Origin: a virus
Length of the DNA: 44,269 nt
Reading direction: 5' to 3' (one strand)
Virus record (IMG/VR): IMGVR_UViG_3300022910_000009
Coordinates: 1-44,269 of that record
Shown here: piece after piece, positions 30,782-38,690 of the stretch
How the letters are laid out: each line of letters begins with the position of its first letter
How positions within the stretch are numbered: position 1 is the stretch's first letter
The notes under the pieces: model-generated
What the model was told of the DNA's origin: nothing
Seen by the model: only the letters and a program-made list of their open reading frames with translations
Databases searched by the model: none
Program-made: the position numbers and the translations under genes

Positions 30782-32154
30782 GAACCATAGGTCGCAGGTT
30801 GCCAGAGGGTCGAGGTCCGGATCGTGTGGCCTTGTGCTCGTACTGTGGAGTGCAGTGGTTCCGCTCGCAGTTGACCCGCGACGCCTCACAGAACCTTGCG
30901 TGTCCTGACTGTGCGCCGGGACTCGACATCGTGAGCCTGACAGAGGGCAACGCACGGATGATGCGCAGCCAGGCGCCGCGCTCGGTTGGGCCTTCCGATG
31001 GCAACTTCGACCAGTTCATCTGCCCGCCGTCGCCGGGGTTCGTAAACCCAAACGGGCCGCCAAAGATAGTCCCATCCTCCCTGGGATACGTCGCGACGAG
31101 ATTGGCAGTCCCGGATTCTTCCCAGGCAAACACCCAACCATGGATGGTTAGGACCGGTCACATAGCAACCGATAGCATGTCACTGATACGGCTAGCATGG
31201 GCCAATTGGTATGCACACGAGCAAATACCTGGAGCCAATATGCTGACGCTTACGGCATCCGTGGAATATCCGGCTGGCGTGTTCACGCGGGTCAAGTTCC
31301 GTGGCGGGGAGACGGGTTCTGCCAGCGCAGGGTCTACTCTGTGGTCCGATGATTTGCCGGTTAATATCCCACTTGGAGCGCGGTTTTGGACGCGAGCGTT
31401 TTTCCGAAACTCGAGCAACCTACTCGCTCTTGGTCCAAGCCTATGCAACGCCCTGTTCGGAGATGCGATTGTCCAGAATGGAACCGACCAGACCATGGGC
31501 GGAACGATAGTATCGAACGCGAACTTCCTGATGCCGCCGTGCGCCATTGTTGGCGCGACTTCAAAGCGCAGCGTTGTCATTATCGGGGACAGTCGCACGG
31601 CGGGGGTCGGTGACAATTTCCAGGCCGCCAATGGCGGGTGGGGTGAGATGAGGAGCGGCTTAGCTCAGTATGCAGGCGTCAACTGCGGCATCAGCGGTAC
31701 TAGCGCCGCACAGTACCTTGCGTCAGCTGGGCCACTACGCGCGGAGCTAATCGGTTACTGCACGGATGTTGTCGATGCTTACGGCGTGAACGACATATTC
31801 GTTTTCGGCCGGTCAAACGCGCAGCTGAAAGCAGACCAGGCCGCTATCCGCGCGCTCTACCCGACGAAGCGATTCTTTGTGACTACGCTCGACCCAGAGA
31901 CCACCAGTACTGACAACTGGGCGACGCTTGTAAATCAGACGCCGAGAGCGCAAGAGGCCGTGCGGGTGGCGTACAACACCGATGTCAGAGCGAATGCTCT
32001 GGGGTCCACTGGTTTCTTCGAATGCGCCGCTGTGTCGGAGTCTTCGCTCAACTCGGGCCTATTCAAGGTCGATGGGACCGCTTTCAAGTATACCGCCGAC
32101 GGTACGCACCAGAGCTCGTTCTGCTACCGGCTCTACAGCTTCGCGCTGCCGTAA
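30778..32154 (+). CDS. SGNH-type esterase with N-terminal zinc ribbon
   Basis: 458 residues from GTG 30778 (GTGA overlap). Residues 20-45 hold CSYC and CPDC, a zinc ribbon. Residues about 70-260 are beta-rich and may be a carbohydrate-binding part. The SGNH catalytic set follows: block I IIGDSRTAG with S272, block II NCGISGTS, block III YGVNDI with N338, and block V DGTH with D441 and H444. Such enzymes deacylate surface polysaccharides, so a tail enzyme that removes O-acetyl groups from host glycan is likely. Confidence 0.75.
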   Translation: MRTIGRRLPEGRGPDRVALCSYCGVQWFRSQLTRDASQNLACPDCAPGLDIVSLTEGNARMMRSQAPRSVGPSDGNFDQFICPPSPGFVNPNGPPKIVPSSLGYVATRLAVPDSSQANTQPWMVRTGHIATDSMSLIRLAWANWYAHEQIPGANMLTLTASVEYPAGVFTRVKFRGGETGSASAGSTLWSDDLPVNIPLGARFWTRAFFRNSSNLLALGPSLCNALFGDAIVQNGTDQTMGGTIVSNANFLMPPCAIVGATSKRSVVIIGDSRTAGVGDNFQAANGGWGEMRSGLAQYAGVNCGISGTSAAQYLASAGPLRAELIGYCTDVVDAYGVNDIFVFGRSNAQLKADQAAIRALYPTKRFFVTTLDPETTSTDNWATLVNQTPRAQEAVRVAYNTDVRANALGSTGFFECAAVSESSLNSGLFKVDGTAFKYTADGTHQSSFCYRLYSFALP

Positions 32155-32187
32155 TTGGGCTGGACACCCAGCCAGCAATCCGACAAA

Positions 32188-32418
32188 ATGAAAGCCAACA
32201 TGACGCCTCTCTCGCCGAAAACAAAGCAAGCCCTGTCAGCCCTGGGGGTAAGCCTGGTTGGCGCCCTACTCACGTGGGGCAATCAATACCTGCACCTGCT
32301 GCCAGGCGCGTGGGGCGTGCTGGGTAGCCTGGTGCTGACTGGCGTTGCGCATTTCGTGCCGGCGCTGGGAACCGAACAGGCGACGGTGGAGAAAATCATC
32401 GAACGGGAGGCCAAGTGA
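32188..32418 (+). CDS. Holin-like protein with two membrane spans
   Basis: 76 residues from ATG 32188; ATG 32200 is an alternative. Two hydrophobic segments at about 17-35 and 40-58 are separated by a short turn (YLHLLPGAW), with a charged C-terminus. This is the layout of class II holins. It heads the lysis genes and overlaps the GTG of the lipoprotein gene. Confidence 0.7.
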   Translation: MKANMTPLSPKTKQALSALGVSLVGALLTWGNQYLHLLPGAWGVLGSLVLTGVAHFVPALGTEQATVEKIIEREAK

Positions 32419-32618
32419 GCCACCGTGCCCGACGCTGCACCCTCGCGGCTCTGGCCACTGCGCTGGCAACTGGTGGCGCTGCTCTGGCTGGTTGCGGCGC
32501 TCAGAGCCAGCAGGAGCTCGAAAGGGCGAACGCGGCCGTGATGGCGAAGGTGAACGCCTACTGCGACGGGCGCCAGAAGGCGATTGAGGCGCTGGGCGAG
32601 GCGGGGGCTGGCCAGTGA
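32415..32618 (+). CDS. Small lysis-region lipoprotein (Rz1/spanin-like candidate)
   Basis: 67 residues from GTG 32415. A basic start and hydrophobic run end in the lipobox ALAGC with C27, followed by a helical mature part of about 40 residues. In the lysis cassette such lipoproteins often serve as the outer-membrane spanin. No inner-membrane spanin with an N-terminal anchor is evident, so the role is tentative. Confidence 0.6.
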   Translation: MSHRARRCTLAALATALATGGAALAGCGAQSQQELERANAAVMAKVNAYCDGRQKAIEALGEAGAGQ

Positions 32619-32782
32619 TGCTGGAGGCATCCGAAGCCAAGCGCCGCGCGCTAGAGGTCATCCAGGAGACAGGATGGACTGGCATCGAGTTGATTACTTG
32701 TGAGACTTGCCGTGACAACGACGGATGCGAATTCGCTTTCGACCCGTACAACACGAACGGCGACTGCCTGGAGTCGAAGTGA
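32618..32782 (+). CDS. 54-residue Cys-containing protein
   Basis: ATG 32618 overlaps the previous stop (TGATG), and its TGA overlaps the GTG of the endolysin gene. The N-terminus is a helix (SEAKRRALEVIQETGW), and the rest has CETC, then two further Cys, likely a Zn site. Tight coupling on both sides supports translation. Its function is unknown. Confidence 0.55.
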   Translation: MLEASEAKRRALEVIQETGWTGIELITCETCRDNDGCEFAFDPYNTNGDCLESK

Positions 32783-33462
32783 CCCGCCAAGCCGTCGTCA
32801 ACGCCGCAATCGCCGAGATTGGCCCGGACCGGCACGACCGGCGCATTGCCTACTGGGAGTCGGCGCTCGGCTACGAAATCCACCACTTTGAGGAAATCAG
32901 CAAGCTCGCTTGGTGCGGCGGTTTCGTGCTGTACTGCCTCCACACCGCGGGGCTCGCGCTCGACGTGCGCTGGCGCATCGGAGCCGGGTTCCTGCTCCAG
33001 AAGCCCCATCCGTTGCGCCCCGTGAAGGTCCCGCTGCCTGGCGACATAGGCTACCTGGACAAGCCCTTCCAGCATCACTTCGTTGTCGAGTCAGTCGACG
33101 ACGCCGGTATGGTCCACTCGGTCGACGGCAATCAGCCGGACGTGCGCCGCAAGTCCCGGTCAATTCACACGCCTACCCTGACCTTTTACTCGATAGCTCC
33201 GTTTCTCCCGGTCGAGCTCCCATCGCCGAGCCAGCCGCCGCCCGCGCCGCGCAAGGGTTTCGCGACGCCTGCCGAGGTACAGCACGCTCTCAATGGGCTT
33301 ATCATGAAGCACCTAGACGCGACGCCGCCTACGCTGCTCACGGTCGACGGCATCATCGGCCCGAAGTCGACGGCGGCGCTTCAGTGGGCGCAGCGCATCC
33401 TTGGCGTGCCGGTCACCGGCAACCCTGACGCGGCAACGTGTTTCAAACTGGGACTGTCATGA
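32779..33462 (+). CDS. Endolysin: CHAP-like amidase plus peptidoglycan-binding domain
   Basis: 227 residues from GTG 32779 (GTGA overlap); the frame is open to 32725 but the overlap favours this start. Residues 1-145 resemble CHAP/NlpC-type cysteine amidases: C46 in AWCGGFVLY, a PLPGDIGYL turn, and H99/H100 in QHHFVVES before DGNQ (116-119). Residues about 170-227 fit a PG_binding_1 domain (TVDGIIGPKSTAALQWAQ). It would cleave peptidoglycan after holin opening. Confidence 0.75.
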   Translation: MTRQAVVNAAIAEIGPDRHDRRIAYWESALGYEIHHFEEISKLAWCGGFVLYCLHTAGLALDVRWRIGAGFLLQKPHPLRPVKVPLPGDIGYLDKPFQHHFVVESVDDAGMVHSVDGNQPDVRRKSRSIHTPTLTFYSIAPFLPVELPSPSQPPPAPRKGFATPAEVQHALNGLIMKHLDATPPTLLTVDGIIGPKSTAALQWAQRILGVPVTGNPDAATCFKLGLS

Positions 33463-33469
33463 GGGCAAA

Positions 33470-33808
33470 ATGGGCACCATGGGGACGTTCGAATCAGGCA
33501 AGCCACCCGAGGAGCGCCCAGTCGTGAGCGACACGGCGCTATCGGATGCGATCGCGGCGCTCGCGAAGTCGCAGCTGCTCACGGTCGACGTGTTGCGTCA
33601 GACGCAGGCAACAACGGAAGCGATGGCGCGCACACTGGGGCGAATTTGCGACCAGAACGCCGAGATTCTGAAGCAGGTTGAGGCGTCGAATAGTCGCCAT
33701 GCGGACAGCGAACGAAGCATCCGCGTGGTAAGGTCAGAGCTGGAAGATGTCAAACGCCGGTTCGCGCCCATTGAGGAAGCTCATCGGAAGGCCGCAACAG
33801 GCAGATAG
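33470..33808 (+). CDS. Coiled-coil protein of the lysis region
   Basis: 112 residues from ATG 33470, with GAGGGC upstream. It is almost entirely helical with heptad-like spacing (ALSDAIAALAKSQLLTVDVL, RSIRVVRSELEDVKRRF). There is no signal peptide or membrane span. Its function is unknown; it may interact with the adjacent tail-anchored protein. Confidence 0.55.
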   Translation: MGTMGTFESGKPPEERPVVSDTALSDAIAALAKSQLLTVDVLRQTQATTEAMARTLGRICDQNAEILKQVEASNSRHADSERSIRVVRSELEDVKRRFAPIEEAHRKAATGR

Positions 33809-33812
33809 GCGT

Positions 33813-34133
33813 GTGAGCCTCGACCCTCTCGAGGAAGCTTGGGAGGCGGCGCGCGATGCGCGAGACATCATCCGAGACAAGCAGCGGCGCGAGGCCCGCG
33901 AGCTGAGTTCGTACACTGACGAGGAGGTGAGTACCGCGCGACACAACCTCCCCGACCAGCACATTCACGTGCACGTCAACCAGAGCAGCCCCGAGATTGA
34001 GGTCGAGACCAGTCTCGAGATTGGCCCGCTGAAAGCCAAGGGGCTGCCACGCTGGGCAAGCGCCGCCATCATTGGCGTTGGCATTGTTGCTGCTGTGGCT
34101 ACCGCGATTGCGAGCCATTTGGCGGCGAAGTAA
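33813..34133 (+). CDS. Tail-anchored membrane protein of the lysis region
   Basis: 106 residues from GTG 33813, 4 nt after the previous stop; an in-frame ATG at 33747 inside the previous gene is an alternative. The N-terminal 40 residues are a charged helix (EEAWEAARDARDIIRDKQRR), followed by HIHVHVNQ. The last 25 residues are one membrane span (AAIIGVGIVAAVATAIASHL). It may regulate lysis. Its end overlaps the leftward gene by 35 bp. Confidence 0.55.
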   Translation: MSLDPLEEAWEAARDARDIIRDKQRREARELSSYTDEEVSTARHNLPDQHIHVHVNQSSPEIEVETSLEIGPLKAKGLPRWASAAIIGVGIVAAVATAIASHLAAK

Positions 34134-35628
34134 CCCCGCTCTCGCCGACTGGTGGCGGGTCGCTTACGTGGGTGAACTCTTGCAGGAATCGCCACAGCAA
34201 GTCGGTGCCAAACACTTCTCCCTTGCCATAGGCGATAATGCGCTCTCCGGGTGCGCCCTTGTCCCTGACCGGGCCGATACCCTCCACGTGCACCTCGATG
34301 GCATCCCGAATGCGTCGCCACTTGCTGTCCACCATAATCTCCCTCACCGGCTCAGGCTGGCTCTGGTCGAGAGCGGAGAGGGCTTCGCGAAGGGTCGTGT
34401 ACGGTCTAGCCACGCAGTCGCGCCATAGCCCGGATACTTCCCGCGCAGCCGCCACCACCGCCTCCCGCTTCGCAAGCTCGGCCCGCAACTCCGACACGAG
34501 GCGTTCGGATTCGGTGAGCTTGGCTAACGTCTCCGGGTGTTGGGTCACGTAACAGGATAGGTCATGGGCTGCTCGATATTCGGCCGCGGCACTGTTTTGC
34601 AATGCTCGATTAAACAGCAGCGCCTGCCGACTCGCTTCCGTCAGCTCTGTCTCCAGCCTCCCATTCTCCGCCTTGACCCGCAGCAGTTCCGCTGTCGCCT
34701 CGTCAAGCGCCAGGCATCGCCCGCACGACTCGCCACCGATGCCATCGTGAGCCTCATGTGGCGCGAGACAGCGGGCGCAAGGTGTGAGCTTCGGCCCATC
34801 GCGGAATGGGCACAGCCGCTCGTGAGGCATCGACGGGTCCGATGCGCGGTTGCACCTGCATGCCGCGCAGTTCGCTGGGTGGTACGGGTTGAGCGGAGCC
34901 GGTAGTTCGGCCCAATTCGGGTCATCTCGGTAGTTCATGGCGCACTCAAATCCGTCGCACCACGCGGTCTCCGGGCTGTGGTCATAGTCCAGCGGCATCG
35001 TGGCTAGCGTGGGATTGTCGTCACGAGCCAATTCGTGCGCCCCGTCGTCGTGGCCCCGCTCGCGGTCGCACACCAGTCGCGCGCCGCACATGTCGACCGG
35101 CAGGTCGTCGTCGTCACTGGGTGGTGACTCCCGAAGGAGCCCCGTATCCGGCACAGCCGGGGCCACGCTGCTGACAAGACGCTCGCTCGCTTCGGTGTCG
35201 CCGGAACGGTCAGGAACAGCGACGTGACCAGCGCAAACGCTGCCGGAGTCTTTAAGTGGCGGTGTCGGCGCAGTGGGGGCGGCCCCCCTAGATTGGCTAC
35301 CTAAGCACTCGCCACAGCGAAAGGACGCTGCTGTTTCGTGAGCCAGCATCCGCTTTCCACAGCCGAGGGCGCAAGTCAACCAGTTATCTGTCCCCGGGTC
35401 CATGTCGGCAGCGAACTTGCGGAACTGCGCTCGCTGTTCCTCAAAGGTGAAAGCGGATTCCATGGGCCGAGCCCTCGCAATCGGGTGCACCGATGCTTCG
35501 CGCTCGTCGAGCCTCGGCAACTGGTACCCGCAGAGGCTCGGGTGACAGGCCCGCATCAGCCTCGCAAGCTCCTCCGCAATTCGCTGGATGCCGCCGCTGA
35601 TGAGGTGGGTGGCGATGGGGTCGGTCAT
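34099..35628 (-). CDS. Large modular Cys-rich protein with coiled coil
   Basis: 509 residues from ATG 35628 (ATGA overlap). In order: a short helical N-terminus; several Cys clusters between about 85 and 310 (CALGCGKRM with CGEC, CGARLVCDRERGHDDGAH, CDGFEC, CAACRC, CARCLAPHEAH with CGRC); a coiled coil at about 315-400; and a C-terminal domain with KWRRIRDAIEVHVEG. The C-x-C-x-GH-x-G pattern also occurs in the 660-905 protein. It looks like a string of small phage Zn modules fused in one ORF. Its function is unknown. Confidence 0.6.
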   Translation of the reverse strand: MTDPIATHLISGGIQRIAEELARLMRACHPSLCGYQLPRLDEREASVHPIARARPMESAFTFEEQRAQFRKFAADMDPGTDNWLTCALGCGKRMLAHETAASFRCGECLGSQSRGAAPTAPTPPLKDSGSVCAGHVAVPDRSGDTEASERLVSSVAPAVPDTGLLRESPPSDDDDLPVDMCGARLVCDRERGHDDGAHELARDDNPTLATMPLDYDHSPETAWCDGFECAMNYRDDPNWAELPAPLNPYHPANCAACRCNRASDPSMPHERLCPFRDGPKLTPCARCLAPHEAHDGIGGESCGRCLALDEATAELLRVKAENGRLETELTEASRQALLFNRALQNSAAAEYRAAHDLSCYVTQHPETLAKLTESERLVSELRAELAKREAVVAAAREVSGLWRDCVARPYTTLREALSALDQSQPEPVREIMVDSKWRRIRDAIEVHVEGIGPVRDKGAPGERIIAYGKGEVFGTDLLWRFLQEFTHVSDPPPVGESGVTSPPNGSQSR

Positions 35629-36002
35629 GGCTCCTCGGCGACCACGGACCAGTCTTCAGCGAGCATGTCGACCTGACTCGGCACCCATCCGGGCTGACGT
35701 TTGCCCTGCGCCGTGAACAGCGCCACGCATGGCTCGAGCCCATCAATCGTCACCAGGTAGACGTGCATTCCTTTCCCGTTCCAGCCGTCGCGCCGGATAG
35801 ACCGGCCTTGCTTCAGTGATTCGATAGCCGCTCCAAATCCCATCATCGCAGACTCCTTTTCTTCGCCAAATTCAGCGCCGCACCAGCAGCATCGGTCGTG
35901 TACCCATGAGCAATTGCAGTGATGCCCGCAGTCACGATTTGAGGACTCGCACTCATGCGCAGGGCAATCTTCTCCGCATGAGAGACACTCGACCTCGGTC
36001 AC
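35625..36002 (-). CDS. tad2: Tad2-like (DUF2829) anti-Thoeris protein with Cys-rich N-terminal extension
   Basis: 125 residues from GTG 36002 (GTGA overlap). Residues 5-45 are Cys/His-rich (CLSCGEDCPAHEC, CNCSWVHDRCCWCG), likely Zn-binding. Residues 54-123 match DUF2829/Tad2: MGFGAAIESLKQG, RRDGWNGKGMHVYLV, GWVPSQVDMLAEDWSVV. Tad2 proteins bind the cyclic ADP-ribose-type signal of Thoeris and so protect the phage. A strong AAAAGGAG lies 6 nt before the internal ATG 35846-35844, so a short Tad2-only form is likely also made. Confidence 0.85.
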   Translation of the reverse strand: MTEVECLSCGEDCPAHECESSNRDCGHHCNCSWVHDRCCWCGAEFGEEKESAMMGFGAAIESLKQGRSIRRDGWNGKGMHVYLVTIDGLEPCVALFTAQGKRQPGWVPSQVDMLAEDWSVVAEEP

Positions 36003-36232
36003 CTCCCGCCTCCGGATTGCGTGTACTTGGCGCGGAAAGCTTCAGCCGATTCGGCGAGCGCGAGTAGCAACGGGGTCCCGTCGTGCGTTGCGTCTTCGAC
36101 CATCTCTTGGAACTCGTCGAGCGCAGCCAGCGCTACGGCGGCGTCGCGGGCTTCGACTGCCGCGGCCGCCTGCCCATCGTCACGCGGTCCAATTGAATCT
36201 ATGCGCACCACGAACTCCTCAGCGGTTTCCAT
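35999..36232 (-). CDS. Hypothetical acidic helical protein
   Basis: 77 residues from ATG 36232, overlapping the end of the upstream gene by 14 nt. It is Ala/Glu/Asp-rich and helical (AAAAVEARDAAVALAALDEF). No family is recognised. It lies directly upstream of the tad2 gene in the same operon. Confidence 0.55.
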   Translation of the reverse strand: METAEEFVVRIDSIGPRDDGQAAAAVEARDAAVALAALDEFQEMVEDATHDGTPLLLALAESAEAFRAKYTQSGGGR

Positions 36233-36827
36233 CGTTGCTCCTCTGTCGGTGAGCGAGGAGCGCGGCGATGCGGTCGAGCATGGCCACGAATTCTGCCCGC
36301 GAGCGGCCCAAGGGGAGCACTGCGGTTTGCAGCGCGTCCCGCAGTCGCAGTGCGTCAGCAGCCAGTTGCTCGTCGGTTACGGTGGGGGCATCGTCGCGCA
36401 GTAGCCCGCTCGTATCGTACCGCCCTTCGTGCTGGTGAAGTCGAGCCTGGAGCCTCTCCACCTCAGCATCTCGCGACGCTCGCCCTAGGTTGTAGGCCTC
36501 GATGGGCTCCACGGCTCGGGAGCGTTGGCCGCGGGCTTCAGCGCGCGCAATTGCCCTGGCGATGCTCTCCAGCATGTTGAACGCTCGGTTCAACCCTGGC
36601 CCGCGCGGACCGTCGGGCATCGTCCCAAAGCGCACCCATTCCACGCCCGCCTCGGTAAGCTCGATGGCGCCAGTTTGGACGACAACGGCAATCACTCGGT
36701 GCTCCACCGTCACTGTCACATCACTCGCGGCCTGCGACGCGATCGACGCATCATACATGGCCTCGAACTCGTCGAGCTGCTGCTCCCGCGTCACCTCTGC
36801 CGGCTGTGGCTTGGTTGAGTCGGTCAC
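36219..36827 (-). CDS. Hypothetical helical protein
   Basis: 202 residues from GTG 36827, selected because it overlaps the upstream stop (GTGA). It has an N-terminal acidic part, a beta segment (VTVTVEHRVIAVVVQTGAIEL), then helices with Arg/Glu (ARAEARGQRSRAVEPIEAY, RDAEVERLQARLHQHEG). No domain is identified. Confidence 0.55.
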   Translation of the reverse strand: MTDSTKPQPAEVTREQQLDEFEAMYDASIASQAASDVTVTVEHRVIAVVVQTGAIELTEAGVEWVRFGTMPDGPRGPGLNRAFNMLESIARAIARAEARGQRSRAVEPIEAYNLGRASRDAEVERLQARLHQHEGRYDTSGLLRDDAPTVTDEQLAADALRLRDALQTAVLPLGRSRAEFVAMLDRIAALLAHRQRSNDGNR

Positions 36828-37312
36828 TGTGTTTTCTCCAACGCGGCACACGGCGCCGGCATGTCTGGTTCAAGCATCTGGAACACGAGCAGCTTGTCCT
36901 TGCGTGTGCGCCCGACGAGCTTGAATCCCGCCTTGCGGTAGCAGCGCCCGGGGTCGCGTTTATGTCGCACCTTTCGCTCATCAACAAAGCTGACCATCCC
37001 GAGTGCCGGGACTTCTGGCCAGCGAGCTCGCGTGGCTGCGATGGCCTGCCGAATCAGGTCGCTTGCAAGCGCTGGGCTCTCGTTGCGAAACAGCGAGTTG
37101 ACCCACGCGCCAGCCCAGTCGTGCCGCACATACTCCGCAATCGGCCACGATGTCGTCCAGAGCGCGTCCGCCGATTCTGTCAGCAGCACCAGCGAACGAC
37201 CTGGCGGAACAAATTGCGGCGAGCCGACCTTGCGGCGATTGTAGTGGCGGTCAGCGAGCGGCAAAGCGCGCTTGTCGTATTTGTGGGACAGATGCCAGGC
37301 GCTCGCCATCAC
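36824..37312 (-). CDS. GNAT-like acetyltransferase-related phage protein
   Basis: 162 residues from ATG 37312, with AAGGAG 8 nt upstream; GTG 37315 is an alternative. It contains LADRHYNRRKVGSPQFVPPGR, a central ALWTTSWP, and a C-terminal block RDPGRCYRKAGFKLVGRTRKDK. This architecture is common in phages and has been compared with N-acetyltransferase folds, where the end part binds acetyl-CoA. The substrate is unknown. Confidence 0.6.
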   Translation of the reverse strand: MMASAWHLSHKYDKRALPLADRHYNRRKVGSPQFVPPGRSLVLLTESADALWTTSWPIAEYVRHDWAGAWVNSLFRNESPALASDLIRQAIAATRARWPEVPALGMVSFVDERKVRHKRDPGRCYRKAGFKLVGRTRKDKLLVFQMLEPDMPAPCAALEKTQ

Positions 37313-37322
37313 GTCGGCTCCT

Positions 37323-37607
37323 TCACGGGACGAGTCGTCGATTGCGACGCGGCGCCGAGTTGCACAGCCTCTGCACGTCAGCGGGTCGCCCAATGCGCCA
37401 TCCTGCCTTGCGCGCGGCGCGCACCAATTCTTCGGCGTTGCTGCCGACAAGTGAAGCGGCCTCGGCCTTCCTGCCGACGCCTGCAGGCACGGAAGCCAAC
37501 AGCACGACTCGATAACTACCCAGGTCGGAGCGGTCAAAGAAGCCGGTTAGCTCAGCTTCGGGGTTCTTCTTTTGAAAAGCGTTCAGCCGTTGAATTTCCT
37601 TGTTCAT
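37323..37607 (-). CDS. Hypothetical protein
   Basis: 94 residues from ATG 37607 (ATGA overlap), with AAGGAG 8 nt upstream. The sequence mixes strands and helices (AELTGFFDRSDLGSYRVVLL, EELVRAARKAGWRIG) and ends basic. It is not recognised. It sits between the methyltransferase and the GNAT-like gene. Confidence 0.55.
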   Translation of the reverse strand: MNKEIQRLNAFQKKNPEAELTGFFDRSDLGSYRVVLLASVPAGVGRKAEAASLVGSNAEELVRAARKAGWRIGRPADVQRLCNSAPRRNRRLVP

Positions 37608-38149
37608 TTCTCATCTCCTTGGGTGTGAAGCGTCGGCTCCTTCACTGCTGGTGGGGCGGGGAGCGGCGGCGCCCGGTCGAACTCGGGCTCCTTTCCCGGG
37701 TCATTCTTTCGCGCCAGCATCACCCAACAAGTTTGGGACGAGCGTTGCTGATGCGAAACTCCGTGACCAAAAAGCGGTTCCCAATACGGGGCGAGCATTG
37801 GCAATACGGCGACTAGCGTGCGCCCGTGGTCATTCCATTTGAATGCCATTAAAGCGTCAGGTGTCGTTACGCGCCATGCCTCTTTGGCCGCACCGCGGAT
37901 CAGGTGCCAGATTTGCGCATGTGTGGAGTGCCCATAATTACGCGCCATGTTCCCAGTTGCCCCATTGTTCTTGTGTGGCGGGTCGAACACTACGAGCGTG
38001 TACCCGTCGCCCACTGCCGCCGGCAACGCGCAAGCGTCAGCGACGAAGGCCGGCGCAACCTCGCTACGCACGTCGACATAGGTTGCAAACGGGTGCGCCT
38101 TGTTGAACCAGATGGCCCGATTGCCAGCTGTAAGGTCGAGAATTTTCAT
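37604..38149 (-). CDS. SAM-dependent methyltransferase with DPPH motif
   Basis: 181 residues from ATG 38149 (ATGA overlap). It begins KILDLTAGNRAIWF, the SAM-binding motif I, with an acidic strand end at YVDVRSE. The catalytic motif is VVFDPPHKN (about residues 53-61), of the D/N-P-P-x type used by amino-methyltransferases of adenine or cytosine. The Trp/Phe of usual DPPW/DPPF is His here. The C-terminal 30 residues are Pro-rich. It could methylate phage DNA or RNA against restriction. Confidence 0.75.
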   Translation of the reverse strand: MKILDLTAGNRAIWFNKAHPFATYVDVRSEVAPAFVADACALPAAVGDGYTLVVFDPPHKNNGATGNMARNYGHSTHAQIWHLIRGAAKEAWRVTTPDALMAFKWNDHGRTLVAVLPMLAPYWEPLFGHGVSHQQRSSQTCWVMLARKNDPGKEPEFDRAPPLPAPPAVKEPTLHTQGDEK

Positions 38150-38508
38150 TCAGAAGCTCGGTGAGCGTTTCGCGCTTCGACCCATTCGCCGAGCAGCTCG
38201 ACGCGGTTGCGGTTGCCGACTGTCGCGCCGACCCGATGCAGCATGAGCACCAGGTCCGCGCACGCCTCCAGTTGCGGCAGGTCTTCGCGCACGGCTCGGC
38301 TCTCTCGAATCTCCTGCAGTAGCGCGAGGACTACGGAGGGGTTGGCGGCTGCGATGAAGGCGGCGTCATCACCGTCATCAAGCGCGCTTTGCAAAGTTTC
38401 CTTCGCGTACCAGCCGTTTTCGTTGTGCGCCCATGACTCGAACGCTGCTTTCGCCAGCGCAGTTAGCTCTTCGATGTCGACTCGGGCGGGGCTTGTGGGG
38501 GTGGTCAC
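38146..38508 (-). CDS. Ead/Ea22-like protein
   Basis: 120 residues from GTG 38508 (GTGA overlap). The IEELTALAKAAFESW beginning and the block AAFIAAANPSVVLALLQEI are the pattern of the Ea22-like phage family. These are accessory proteins of unknown function in early regions. The rest is helical. Confidence 0.65.
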   Translation of the reverse strand: MTTPTSPARVDIEELTALAKAAFESWAHNENGWYAKETLQSALDDGDDAAFIAAANPSVVLALLQEIRESRAVREDLPQLEACADLVLMLHRVGATVGNRNRVELLGEWVEARNAHRASE

Positions 38509-38690
38509 GGCTTTGGCTCACACGATAAGCAGGTCGGGACGCGCGGATGGCCATCGCCTTCGCCACCCAGTGCACACTTGCAGATTGCACACCTGTCGTG
38601 CGGGTGCACGCGGCCGCTTGCTCGCTCGTGCGCCAACCAAGAGCCATTGTCCAGGTCGTCGTGTTCTCCGGAATCGGCTTCGCTCGCCAT
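38505..38690 (-). CDS. Small zinc-finger-like protein
   Basis: 61 residues from ATG 38690, immediately after the upstream TAA. An acidic N-terminus is followed by HDRCAICKCALGGEGDGHPRVPTCLSC-type spacing: CxxC, CxxC and His, likely one Zn site. Its function is unknown. Confidence 0.55.
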   Translation of the reverse strand: MASEADSGEHDDLDNGSWLAHERASGRVHPHDRCAICKCALGGEGDGHPRVPTCLSCEPKP

